Assembly: GCA_964400785.1 (NCBI GenBank)
Contig: CAYNWB010000008.1
Span: 1 to 64,000 of the forward strand
DNA length: 64,000 nucleotides
Direction: 5' to 3'
From: CAVQGZ01 sp964400785
GTDB taxonomy: Bacteria > Actinomycetota > Actinomycetes > Jiangellales > Jiangellaceae
The translations under genes were made by a program, and so were the position numbers. Of this stretch, positions 33,756-41,255 are shown piece after piece. Numbering within the stretch: position 1 is the first letter of the stretch; each line of letters begins with the position of its first letter. The notes below the pieces were generated by a model. The model was not told where the DNA came from. It made no database searches and was given only the letters and a program-made list of their open reading frames with translations.

Positions 33756-33989
33756 TCAGCTCAGCGAGGCGGGCTCCGCGTCGTCGGTCTGCTTGCCCAT
33801 GCCCATCATCTGCATGACCTTGCCGACGACGGCGCCGAGCACGATCACCACGCCGCCGACACCGAGCAGCACCCAGTTGAGCTGGATGACTGCGATGCAC
33901 CCGATGATGAACCCGACCATGATGATGGTCACCGACGTCCAGGCCGCAGGCGTCTGACCGTGGTTGTCGTGGTGCGCGGTGTCGGCCAT
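33756..33989 (-). CDS. HGxxPAAWT small membrane protein (trp-associated, DUF6704-like)
   Basis: A 77-residue protein with the recognisable N-terminal HDNHGQTPAAWTSV motif and two hydrophobic helices (IIMVGFIIGCIAVIQL and VLLGVGGVVIVLGAVVG), then a short charged tail. Such proteins regularly lie between trpE-linked membrane genes and trpC in actinobacteria; function is unknown. GGAGGA sits 6 nt before the ATG. The upstream 400 bp carries a repeat array rather than a gene. Confidence 0.85.
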   Translation of the reverse strand: MADTAHHDNHGQTPAAWTSVTIIMVGFIIGCIAVIQLNWVLLGVGGVVIVLGAVVGKVMQMMGMGKQTDDAEPASLS

Positions 33990-34091
33990 CGTCGTCCTCC
34001 TGGCAGGTCGCTGGCTGGTCTGTCGTGCGGAGCGGGCCGCCCGGATCAGCAGCATACGACGTGGCCCGGTGCAGAGGGTCCGGGACGGCGC

Positions 34092-34133
34092 GTGGCTCGT
34101 GGCTCGTGGCTCGTGGCTCGTGGCTCGTGGCTC
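34092..34133. repeat. six perfect tandem copies of the heptamer GTGGCTC
   Basis: A 42-bp microsatellite directly beside the array at 34141, in the 5' region of the HGxxPAAW gene. Slippage could change copy number. It is not coding in any supported frame. Confidence 0.9.
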
Positions 34134-34140
34134 GTCCATG

Positions 34141-34376
34141 ATCAACGGACGTCCAGTGGGGCTCGCGCATGATCACCGGACGATCAGTGGGGTTCACGCA
34201 TGATCATCGGCCATCTGCTGGGGCCGTGCTGCCTATCAGAGGACGTCCGCTGGGGCTATAGCCCCACTGGACGTCCTCTGACACCACCCCGAACCCCACT
34301 GAATGTCCCCTGATCATGCACAAACCCCAGCGATCGTCCTCTGACACGGCAACAGCCCCAGCGATCGTCCTCTGAT
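34141..34376. repeat. array A: eight 21-bp units, four facing four, around a 46-bp palindrome
   Basis: Units follow RTCA-nn-GGAC-nnnnnn-TGGGG. Four read rightward (starts 34141, 34172, 34203, 34235). Four are inverted (right ends 34282, 34314, 34345, 34376). The period is 31-32 bp throughout. The centre, 34236-34281, is a palindrome of two 20-bp arms (two mismatches) around CTATAG. It fills the 399-bp gap between two trp-associated genes and stops 12 bp from the upstream gene's end. No coding sequence is evident. The same design recurs at 47406-47641. Confidence 0.9.
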
Positions 34377-34388
34377 AGTCGCCGCCGT

Positions 34389-35021
34389 TCAGGCGGGCTG
34401 ATCGCCGGCGCCCCGGTCGCGACCGGCCAGGCCGTCTGCGTCGCTGGTGGGGTCCTCGCCACGGTCGAGGGCCTGCCAGAGATCGGGGTCGGGCGAGTTC
34501 TCGCTACCGGTGGTCGGGGCCGTGCGCACCGATCCCGGCGCGTCGTAGCGGCTGGACAGCCCCGACCACCCCGATCCCCGCGCCAGGACGACGACGCTGC
34601 CCGCCACGACCAGCGCCAGCCCCAGCACCGTGACCAGGGGCCACGCCGTCGTGGTCACCTCGGCGTCGTCTGCCAGTGCCCCGACCTCGATCCGCCACCA
34701 GTCACGGGCCCGCTCGTCGGTCGCGACCACGACGGCGACCGCCTGCGCCGTCGCCCCGAGCGCCAGCAACCCGACGACCGCCGCCACGACCAGACGCAGC
34801 CAGCGACGCACCGCGAGCAGGGCCGCGACCGAGGCCATCGCCACGACTCCGGCGGCCACCGCCAGCGGAGCCAGTGCCGAGCCGGTGACGGTGACCTGCA
34901 CACCGACCAGCCCGTCGTCGGCGCCCACCGTCGCCCAGGGCGCCACGGCCGATGCCGACGCGACCGCCCCGCCGACCCCCAGCAGGGCGAGGGAGACAGC
35001 CCGCGACCGCGGCCGGCTCAC
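34389..35021 (-). CDS. tryptophan-biosynthesis-associated membrane protein (TIGR02234 family)
   Basis: A 210-residue integral membrane protein with four hydrophobic segments, the first starting AVSLALLGVGGAVASASAV. The family motif WSGLSSRYD lies just after the last helix, and an acidic tail follows. Members are found next to trpE in actinobacteria; their biochemical role is not known. The GTG start overlaps the trpE stop (GTGA), so translation is coupled. Its 3' end abuts repeat array A. Confidence 0.88.
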   Translation of the reverse strand: MSRPRSRAVSLALLGVGGAVASASAVAPWATVGADDGLVGVQVTVTGSALAPLAVAAGVVAMASVAALLAVRRWLRLVVAAVVGLLALGATAQAVAVVVATDERARDWWRIEVGALADDAEVTTTAWPLVTVLGLALVVAGSVVVLARGSGWSGLSSRYDAPGSVRTAPTTGSENSPDPDLWQALDRGEDPTSDADGLAGRDRGAGDQPA

Positions 35022-36538
35022 GGCGCCTGCATCGATGCCGCCACCGCCGCCGCGCGAAGCACGGCCATCGCCTTGGCCCGGCACTCCGCGTCCTCGGCAG
35101 CGGGGTCGCTGTCGGCCACGATTCCGGCTCCGGCCTGCACCCAGACGTGGTCGTCCTTGAGGACGGCCGTACGGATGGCGATGGCTGTGTCGAGGTCGCC
35201 GGCGAAGTCGAGGTAGCCCACCACTCCCCCGTACGGGCCCCGGCGAGCGACCTCGAGGCTCTCGATGATCTGCATCGCCCGCACCTTGGGGGCCCCGGAC
35301 AGCGTGCCGGCCGGGAAGCAGGCGAGCAGCGCGTCGAGCGCGCTGTGCCGGTCGTCGAGGTCGCCGACCACGGTCGACTCCAGGTGCATGACGTGGCTGT
35401 AGCGGCGCACGCTCATGAAGTCGACGACGTCGACCGTCCCGGGACGACAGACTCGGCCGAGGTCGTTGCGGCCCAGGTCGACCAGCATCAGGTGCTCCGC
35501 GCGCTCCTTCTCGTCGGCGAGCAGCTCGGCGGCCAGGGCGACGTCCTCGTCCGGGGTGTCCCCCCGGGGACGGGTGCCGGCGATCGGATGCGTCATCGCC
35601 CTGCCGTCGTCCACCTTGACCAGGGCCTCCGGGCTCGACCCCACCACGTCGAAGCCGTCGAAGCGCAGCAGGTACATGTAGGGGCTGGGGTTCGTGCGCC
35701 GCAGCACCCGGTACAGGTGCAGCGGGTCGGGGACGGCACCCGAGGGCCCCGGCTGCAGCTCGAAGCGCTGCGACAGGACGACCTGGAAGATCTCGCCGGC
35801 GCGGATCTCGTGCTTGGCCTGCTCCACGGCGGCCATGTACTGGTCACGGCCCATACGGCTGGTGAACGACGGGGCCGCCTGCTCGTCGACCGTGGCCACC
35901 GAGGACGGGGTCGGCTCCGCGAGCCGACGGGTCATCGCGTCCAGCCGCTCGACCGCACCTCGCCAGGCCTCGTCCACCCGCTCGTCGGTGTCGTCGAAGT
36001 TGATGGCGTTGGCCACGAGGATGACGGTGCCGTCGTGGTGGTCGAGCACCGCCAGGTCGGTGGCCAGCACGAACGCCATCTCGGGCACACCGACCTCGTC
36101 CGGCAGCTGCTCGGGCAGGGTCTCGAGGCGCCGGACGGCGTCGTAGCCGAGGTAGCCGACGAATCCGCCGGTGAGCGGCGGCAGACCCGCGGTGGGCTCG
36201 GTGCGCAGCAGCTGCAGCGACTCGCGCAGCACCTGCAGCGGGTCACCCGTGCCGGGCAAGAAGACCGGCGGGGTGCCGCTCCACTCGGCCTGCCCGTCCC
36301 GCTCGAGCAGGACGGCCGCCGAGCGTGCCCCGACGAAGGAGTAGCGCGAGAACGTGCCCCCGTGCTCGGCGGACTCGAGCAGAAAGGTGCCGGGCGCGTC
36401 CGCGGCGAGCTTCTGGTAGACCCCGACCGGGGTCTCGGCGTCGGCCAGCAGTCGGCGCACGACCGGGATCACCCGCCGGCTGCGGGCCAGCCGACGAAAC
36501 TCCGCGAGGTCGGGCGTCACGTCACTGGGCACGCGCAC
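35018..36538 (-). CDS. trpE: anthranilate synthase component I
   Basis: A 506-residue chorismate-utilising enzyme, the first step of tryptophan synthesis. The N-terminal feedback region includes LLESAEHGGTFSRYSFVG, resembling the LLES element that binds tryptophan. The catalytic domain has FQVVLSQRFE, PSPYMYLLRF, the chorismate motif PIAGTRPRG, and CFPAGTLSGAPKVRAM. The GTG at 36538 is used; a second GTG two codons on is possible. I see no leader peptide or T-box upstream. The glutaminase partner (trpG) is not in the window. Confidence 0.95.
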   Translation of the reverse strand: MRVPSDVTPDLAEFRRLARSRRVIPVVRRLLADAETPVGVYQKLAADAPGTFLLESAEHGGTFSRYSFVGARSAAVLLERDGQAEWSGTPPVFLPGTGDPLQVLRESLQLLRTEPTAGLPPLTGGFVGYLGYDAVRRLETLPEQLPDEVGVPEMAFVLATDLAVLDHHDGTVILVANAINFDDTDERVDEAWRGAVERLDAMTRRLAEPTPSSVATVDEQAAPSFTSRMGRDQYMAAVEQAKHEIRAGEIFQVVLSQRFELQPGPSGAVPDPLHLYRVLRRTNPSPYMYLLRFDGFDVVGSSPEALVKVDDGRAMTHPIAGTRPRGDTPDEDVALAAELLADEKERAEHLMLVDLGRNDLGRVCRPGTVDVVDFMSVRRYSHVMHLESTVVGDLDDRHSALDALLACFPAGTLSGAPKVRAMQIIESLEVARRGPYGGVVGYLDFAGDLDTAIAIRTAVLKDDHVWVQAGAGIVADSDPAAEDAECRAKAMAVLRAAAVAASMQAP

Positions 36539-36614
36539 CAGTCTGTCCCATCAGCCGTTCTGATGAGGTCGCGAGGGTTCCGCGCGGCACGGCCCCGCTG
36601 GTCGTCCAACGCGA

Positions 36615-36620
36615 CTAGCG
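36615..36620 (+). promoter_or_regulatory. -10 box upstream of the proline-rich membrane protein gene
   Basis: TAGCGT about 40 bp before the GTG at 36661, in the divergent gap with trpE. Here a ribosome site is also present, so the message is leadered. Confidence 0.4.
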
Positions 36621-36660
36621 TGCGACACGTCCAGACACCCCTCACCGATGGAGGACATCC

Positions 36661-37674
36661 GTGAGCGACCAGAACCCTTCGCAGCCCACCCCTGAGCCCG
36701 ACCGCGAGCCCAACGCCGAGACCAACCCCGAGGCGGGGACTCCCGACACGCCCGAGACTCCCGACGTCACGCCGGAGGCGGCACCGGCCGGCGAGTCTGC
36801 CGCGCCGCCTCCTCCCCCGCCGCCGCCACCGACCGGAGGGGACTACCCCCCGCCGCCGCCACCCCCGCCCGGTGGCGCCTACCCACCCCCGCCCGCGGGC
36901 GGGGCCTACCCACCGCCGCCTCCCGGCGGCGCGTACCCACCGCCGCCTCCCGGTGGTGCGTACCCCGCACCTGCCGCCGGACCCACCCTGCGCGTCGGCG
37001 ATGCTCTGGGATACGGCTGGGCGGCACTGAAGAAGAACCTCGGTCCGCTGGTCATCCTGGCCGTGGTCGTCATCGGCGTCCAGGTCGTGCTGAACCTCAT
37101 CGGCACCCTGCTCGACGTCGGCGCGTCCAGCGACTCCGGCATCGTCGCGGTGACGTTCAGCCTGGTCTCGGCCATCTTCGGGCTGCTGGCCTGGGTCGTG
37201 GGCCTCGTGCTGGCGATCGGGCTCATCCGTGCCGCCCTGGCCGTGCTGGACGGGCGCACGCCGACCCCGAACATGCTGCTGGAGGGTGCCGGCCTGCCGG
37301 CCTACATCCTCGCCACGATCCTGTTCAGCCTTGCGACGTTCGTCGGCATCCTGCTGTGCATCATCCCCGGCCTGGTGATCGCGTTCCTGTGGCAGTTCTA
37401 CGGCTACGCGATCGTGGACGGCGGCACGACGGTGGGGCCGACCCAGGCGCTGGGTCGATCCTTCGAGGTGGTCAAGGCCAACATCGGCGAGCTGCTCGTG
37501 CTCTGGCTGGCCTTCATCGGCATCGGCCTGGTCGTCGGTCTGGTCGCGATCATCCCGTTCATCGGTTGGCTCATCGGTGTCGCAGCGGCGCTGGTGCTCT
37601 ACCCGGTGGTGGCGATCTCGATCGCCTACGCCTGGCGCACCCTCACGGGTGGGCAGGTGGCCGTCCAGGCCTGA
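36661..37674 (+). CDS. multi-span membrane protein with proline-rich N-terminus
   Basis: A 337-residue protein. Residues 1-105 are acidic then extremely Pro/Gly/Tyr-rich, with repeats of PPPPPGGAYP. From about 115 there are five or six hydrophobic helices (GPLVILAVVVIGVQVVLNLI; IPGLVIAFLWQFYGYAI with preceding LLCI; LLVLWLAFIGIGLVVGLVA). The membrane part resembles the loosely defined DUF975/glycerophosphodiesterase-membrane-domain group. GGAGG lies 7 nt before the GTG. The 3' end overlaps the hisI 3' end by 32 bp, tail to tail. Function unknown. Confidence 0.78.
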   Translation: MSDQNPSQPTPEPDREPNAETNPEAGTPDTPETPDVTPEAAPAGESAAPPPPPPPPPTGGDYPPPPPPPPGGAYPPPPAGGAYPPPPPGGAYPPPPPGGAYPAPAAGPTLRVGDALGYGWAALKKNLGPLVILAVVVIGVQVVLNLIGTLLDVGASSDSGIVAVTFSLVSAIFGLLAWVVGLVLAIGLIRAALAVLDGRTPTPNMLLEGAGLPAYILATILFSLATFVGILLCIIPGLVIAFLWQFYGYAIVDGGTTVGPTQALGRSFEVVKANIGELLVLWLAFIGIGLVVGLVAIIPFIGWLIGVAAALVLYPVVAISIAYAWRTLTGGQVAVQA

Positions 37675-38053
37675 CGGTCGCGGCAGCGTCGTCGCTGCGC
37701 AGCAGCACGTCCGAGTCGAAGCAGGTACGGGTGCCGGTGTGACACGCCGGCCCCTCCTGCTCGACTCGCACGAGCAGGGTGTCGCCGTCGCAGTCGAGCC
37801 TGACCTCGCGTACCCACTGCCGGTGGCCCGAGGTCTCGCCCTTGACCCAGTAGGCCTGCCGGCTGCGGCTGAAGAACGTCGTGCGGCCCGTGGTCAGCGT
37901 GCGGTGCAGGGCCTCGTCGTCCATCCAACCCACCATGAGCACCTCGCCGGAGTCGTGCTGCTGCACCACCGCAGGTACCAGGCCGGCGGCGTCACGCTTG
38001 AGCCGCGCCGCGATGGCAGGGTCGAGGCCGCTGGGCGGCGGTGACGTCGTCAT
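37643..38053 (-). CDS. hisI: phosphoribosyl-AMP cyclohydrolase
   Basis: A 136-residue enzyme of histidine synthesis. Motifs are VLMVGWMDDEALHRT, TTFFSRSRQAYWVKGETSG, and the metal sites DCDGDTLLV and GPACHTGTRTCF. It lacks the HisE pyrophosphohydrolase domain, normal for actinobacteria. The ATG overlaps the stop of the decarboxylase gene by 4 bp. It is separated from the other his genes. Its last codons overlap the convergent membrane-protein gene. Confidence 0.94.
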   Translation of the reverse strand: MTTSPPPSGLDPAIAARLKRDAAGLVPAVVQQHDSGEVLMVGWMDDEALHRTLTTGRTTFFSRSRQAYWVKGETSGHRQWVREVRLDCDGDTLLVRVEQEGPACHTGTRTCFDSDVLLRSDDAAATVRPGRPPAHP

Positions 38054-39411
38054 GCCAGCGTCGCCAGGATGCCGCGCAGGTCGGCAACCGTCGTGCGGGG
38101 GTTGACCACGGCCATCCGCGTGCACGGCCGGCCCCGGTGCTTGGTCGGGGTCACGAACGCCTTGCCCTGGTGCAGCAGTCGGGCGCTCCAGGCGTCGTAG
38201 TCGTCCTGCTCCCAGCCCTCGCGGGCGAAGACGAGCACCGACAGGTCGGGCTCCTCCAGCAGCCGCAGGTAGGGACGTCGGCGGATCTCCTCCGCGCCGG
38301 CACGCGCCACCTCGAGCGTCGCCTCGACGGCATCGGTGTAGGCCCGCGTGCCGTGCGTGGCCAGGCTGAACCAGAACGGCAGCCCGCGTGCCCGCCGCGT
38401 CAGGTGGACGGCGTAGTCGGACGGGTTCCAGTCGTCGACCTCGGTCACGGCGTCGAGGTAGGCCGCCGACTGCGTGTGGGCGGCCCGGGCGAGGCTCGGG
38501 TCGCGGTAGAGCAGGGCACAGGAGTCGAACGGGGCGAACAGCCACTTGTGCGGGTCGACGATGAACGAGTCGGCCCGCTCGATGCCGTGGAAAAGGTGCC
38601 GCACGCTCGGCGCGGCCAGCCCGGCGCCGCCGTAGGCGCCGTCCACGTGCATCCACAGCCTGTGCTCGGCGGCCACGTCCGCGATCCCGGACAGGTCGTC
38701 CACGATGCCGGTGTTGGTCGCGCCGGCGGTGGCGACCACGGCGAACAGCCCGTCGCGCTCCTGCGGCGAGAGCCCCGCGATCGTCGCACCCAGGGCGGCC
38801 CCGGTCATGCGGCCCCGCTCGTCGCCGGGCACCCGCACGATCTCGACGTCCATGACTCGCTCGAGCGCGTAGGTGACCGACGAGTGTGTCTCGCCCGTCA
38901 CCAGCGCCGCCCACCGGCGCGGCCACCGGGGCCCCTGGCGCTGCGCGGCCGCGTGCCGCGCCGCTACCAGCGCCGACAGGTTGCCGACCGAGCCGCCCTG
39001 CACGAACGTCCCTCCCGCCTCGGGGGGCATCTGGGCCAGGTCGGCTATCCAGCGCAGGGCCTGGTTCTCGGCGAACGCCGCGCCGGCGCCCTCCAACCAG
39101 GTGCCCGCGTAGACGCTGGATGCGCTGACCAGCAGGTCGAACATCGTCGACGCCTCGGTGGGGGCTCCGGGGATGAACGCCAGGAACCGGGGATGGTCGA
39201 CCGAGATGCACGCCTGGGCGAGCACATCGGTCCACAGCCGCAGCGCCTCCTCGCCGCCCACGCCCTCGTCGGTGACGGTCTGACCGACCTGGGCGAGCAT
39301 CTCGTCCGCCGTCCGGGGACCGTCCAACGGGGGGTCCATGCGCATCCGGTCGAGCGACGCGGACACGATGAGCTGAGCCAGGTGCTCGGACTCGGCGGTG
39401 AAGCGGTGCAT
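38050..39411 (-). CDS. group II PLP-dependent amino acid decarboxylase
   Basis: A 453-residue decarboxylase of the aromatic-L-amino-acid/glutamate/DABA type. The PLP lysine lies in FIVDPHKWLFAPFD. Other marks are HPRFLAFIPGAPTEA, GTFVQGGSVGNLSAL, the PLP-stacking histidine in TGETHSSV, and MHVDGAYGGAGL. The substrate (aromatic amino acid, histidine or diaminobutyrate) cannot be decided by eye. It is the third gene of a minus-strand run with two ABC exporter halves and hisI. A coupled decarboxylation/export role is possible but unproven. Confidence 0.9.
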   Translation of the reverse strand: MHRFTAESEHLAQLIVSASLDRMRMDPPLDGPRTADEMLAQVGQTVTDEGVGGEEALRLWTDVLAQACISVDHPRFLAFIPGAPTEASTMFDLLVSASSVYAGTWLEGAGAAFAENQALRWIADLAQMPPEAGGTFVQGGSVGNLSALVAARHAAAQRQGPRWPRRWAALVTGETHSSVTYALERVMDVEIVRVPGDERGRMTGAALGATIAGLSPQERDGLFAVVATAGATNTGIVDDLSGIADVAAEHRLWMHVDGAYGGAGLAAPSVRHLFHGIERADSFIVDPHKWLFAPFDSCALLYRDPSLARAAHTQSAAYLDAVTEVDDWNPSDYAVHLTRRARGLPFWFSLATHGTRAYTDAVEATLEVARAGAEEIRRRPYLRLLEEPDLSVLVFAREGWEQDDYDAWSARLLHQGKAFVTPTKHRGRPCTRMAVVNPRTTVADLRGILATLA

Positions 39412-39422
39412 GGCCGGTGAGC

Positions 39423-41255
39423 CTACGGCCGGGACACCTCTCCAGCGGACGCGTCGGACGTGGTGGTCGTCCACGCCCGGTACAGGCCCGCGTAGACGCC
39501 GCCCTGGGCGACGAGCTCGCTGTGCGGCCCGTCCTCGACGAGCCGTCCGGCGTCGAACACCAGCACGCGGTCGGCATTGACAGCGGTGGAGAGCCGGTGC
39601 GCGATGGTCACCGACGTGCGGCCCTGGCTCAGGGTGCGAAGCGCACGGGCCAGCCGCACCTCGGTCGCGGGGTCGACGGCGCTCGTCGCCTCGTCCAGCA
39701 CGAGCAGGTCGGGATCGGCCAGCCGCGCCCGTAGCAGGGCGACGAGCTGGCGCTCCCCCACCGACAGCGACTCCCCGCGCTGACCCACGCGCGTGTCCAG
39801 GCCCCGGGGCAGACCGTCCAGCCAGTCGCGCAGCCCGAGCTCGTCGACGGCGTCGAGCATCTGGGCCCGGGTGGCGTCCGGCCGTCCGTAGCGCAGGTTC
39901 GCCTCGAGGGTGTCGTCGAACAGAAAGCCCTCCTGCGGCACGAGCACGACGCGGCGGCGCAGGGACGAGAAGCGCACGTCGCGCAGGTCGATGCCGTCGA
40001 GGGTGACCGCCCCCTGCGTGGGGTCCATCAGGCGGGTGAGCAGCTTGACGAACGTCGACTTGCCCGAGCCCGTCTCGCCCACGACGGCGACGCGCTGACC
40101 GGCGGCGACGTGCACGTCGAGGTCGCGCAGCACCGGGGGTCCGCCCGGGTAGGCGTAGGTGACGTGCTCGAAGTCGACGCGCACCGAGTGGGCCGGCAGG
40201 TCGACGCCGTCGACCGGGTCGGCCACGTCCGCGGGTGTGTCGACGACGCCGAGCACCCGGCGCCAGCTGGCGATGGCGTTCTGCATCTCGTTGAGCATCT
40301 CGGTACCGAGCTGCACCGGCTGCACGAACAGAGTCACGAGGAACAGGAAGGCGACCAGCTGGCCGGCGGTGAGGTCGCCGCCCAGCCCGAGCAGCACCCC
40401 GACGACCACGACGCCGGCGTTGGCCAGCCCGGCGACGATCTCGCCCATCGAGAATGCCCCGACCGAGAAGGCCTGCGCACGGATGGCCGCGGCGCGGTGG
40501 GCGTCGATCGCCGCGTCGATGCGCTCGCCGGTGCGCTGCTCGATGCCGTACGCACGCACCACCTCGGCACCGACGACCGACTCCGAGATCGCCCCGAGCA
40601 TGACCCCGACCCGTTCGCGCACCCGCAGGTAGGCCGCGGCCAGCCGCTTCTGCAGGGCTCGGATGGCGAAGACCAGCGGCAGGAACGCCGCCCACACCAC
40701 CAGCGCGAGCTGCCAGGAGTAGACGAGCATGACCACGCTGGCCAGCACGAGCTGGCCGGTGGCGACGATGAGGAACACACCGGCCCACTGCAGGAACAGC
40801 GACAGGGAGTCGACGTCGCTGGTCACCCTCGACACGAGGCCGCCGCGGCGCTCGCTGTTCTGGGTCTGCACCGACAGGTCGTGGACGTGCCGGAACGCCG
40901 TGACACGCAGTGTGGCGAGCCCCGCCTCGCTGGCCCGGAACAGCCGAGCGTTCATCGCGAAGGCGGCCAGCGCCGTCAGCACGACGGCGACCACTCCCAC
41001 CGTCACCATGACGCTGACGAAGCCACTGTCGACACCGGAGTCGGTCGCCGCGCCGAAACCTCGGTCGATCGTCTGCTGCACGGCGATGGGAACGACCACC
41101 CGCCCGGCCGTGGCGACCAGCGCCAGGGCGAGCGTCACCGGCAGGCCGTCGCGGATCTCGGGCGAGAGCGCCAGGCCGCGCTTGACGGTGCTCCATGCCG
41201 ACCCGGAGCCGACGTCGCCGACCTTGGTGCCCGCACGGGTGACGGCGGTGCTCAC
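39423..41255 (-). CDS. ABC exporter half-transporter (membrane plus ATPase), second of a pair
   Basis: A 610-residue fusion of a six-helix membrane domain (about 30-330) and an ATPase domain. The ATPase has GETGSGKSTFVKLL (Walker A), LSVGERQLVALLRARL (signature with Val instead of the usual Gly), LLVLDEATSAVDP (Walker B) and AHRLSTAV (H-loop). It overlaps the partner at 41252 by 4 bp, so the two probably form a heterodimer. Substrate unknown; family relatives export drugs, lipids or peptides. Confidence 0.92.
   Translation of the reverse strand: MSTAVTRAGTKVGDVGSGSAWSTVKRGLALSPEIRDGLPVTLALALVATAGRVVVPIAVQQTIDRGFGAATDSGVDSGFVSVMVTVGVVAVVLTALAAFAMNARLFRASEAGLATLRVTAFRHVHDLSVQTQNSERRGGLVSRVTSDVDSLSLFLQWAGVFLIVATGQLVLASVVMLVYSWQLALVVWAAFLPLVFAIRALQKRLAAAYLRVRERVGVMLGAISESVVGAEVVRAYGIEQRTGERIDAAIDAHRAAAIRAQAFSVGAFSMGEIVAGLANAGVVVVGVLLGLGGDLTAGQLVAFLFLVTLFVQPVQLGTEMLNEMQNAIASWRRVLGVVDTPADVADPVDGVDLPAHSVRVDFEHVTYAYPGGPPVLRDLDVHVAAGQRVAVVGETGSGKSTFVKLLTRLMDPTQGAVTLDGIDLRDVRFSSLRRRVVLVPQEGFLFDDTLEANLRYGRPDATRAQMLDAVDELGLRDWLDGLPRGLDTRVGQRGESLSVGERQLVALLRARLADPDLLVLDEATSAVDPATEVRLARALRTLSQGRTSVTIAHRLSTAVNADRVLVFDAGRLVEDGPHSELVAQGGVYAGLYRAWTTTTSDASAGEVSRP

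Noticed and set aside
34002..34203. Peptide frames through the GTGGCTC repeat
   Set aside because: They only translate the microsatellite (repeating ATSHEPR) and start inside array A.
34141..34376. CRISPR array
   Set aside because: The repeats are only 21 bp, diverged, half of them inverted, with 10-bp gaps, and no cas genes are present.
36539..36660. T-box or leader-peptide attenuator for trpE
   Set aside because: No T-box core and no short ORF rich in Trp codons was found upstream of the GTG.
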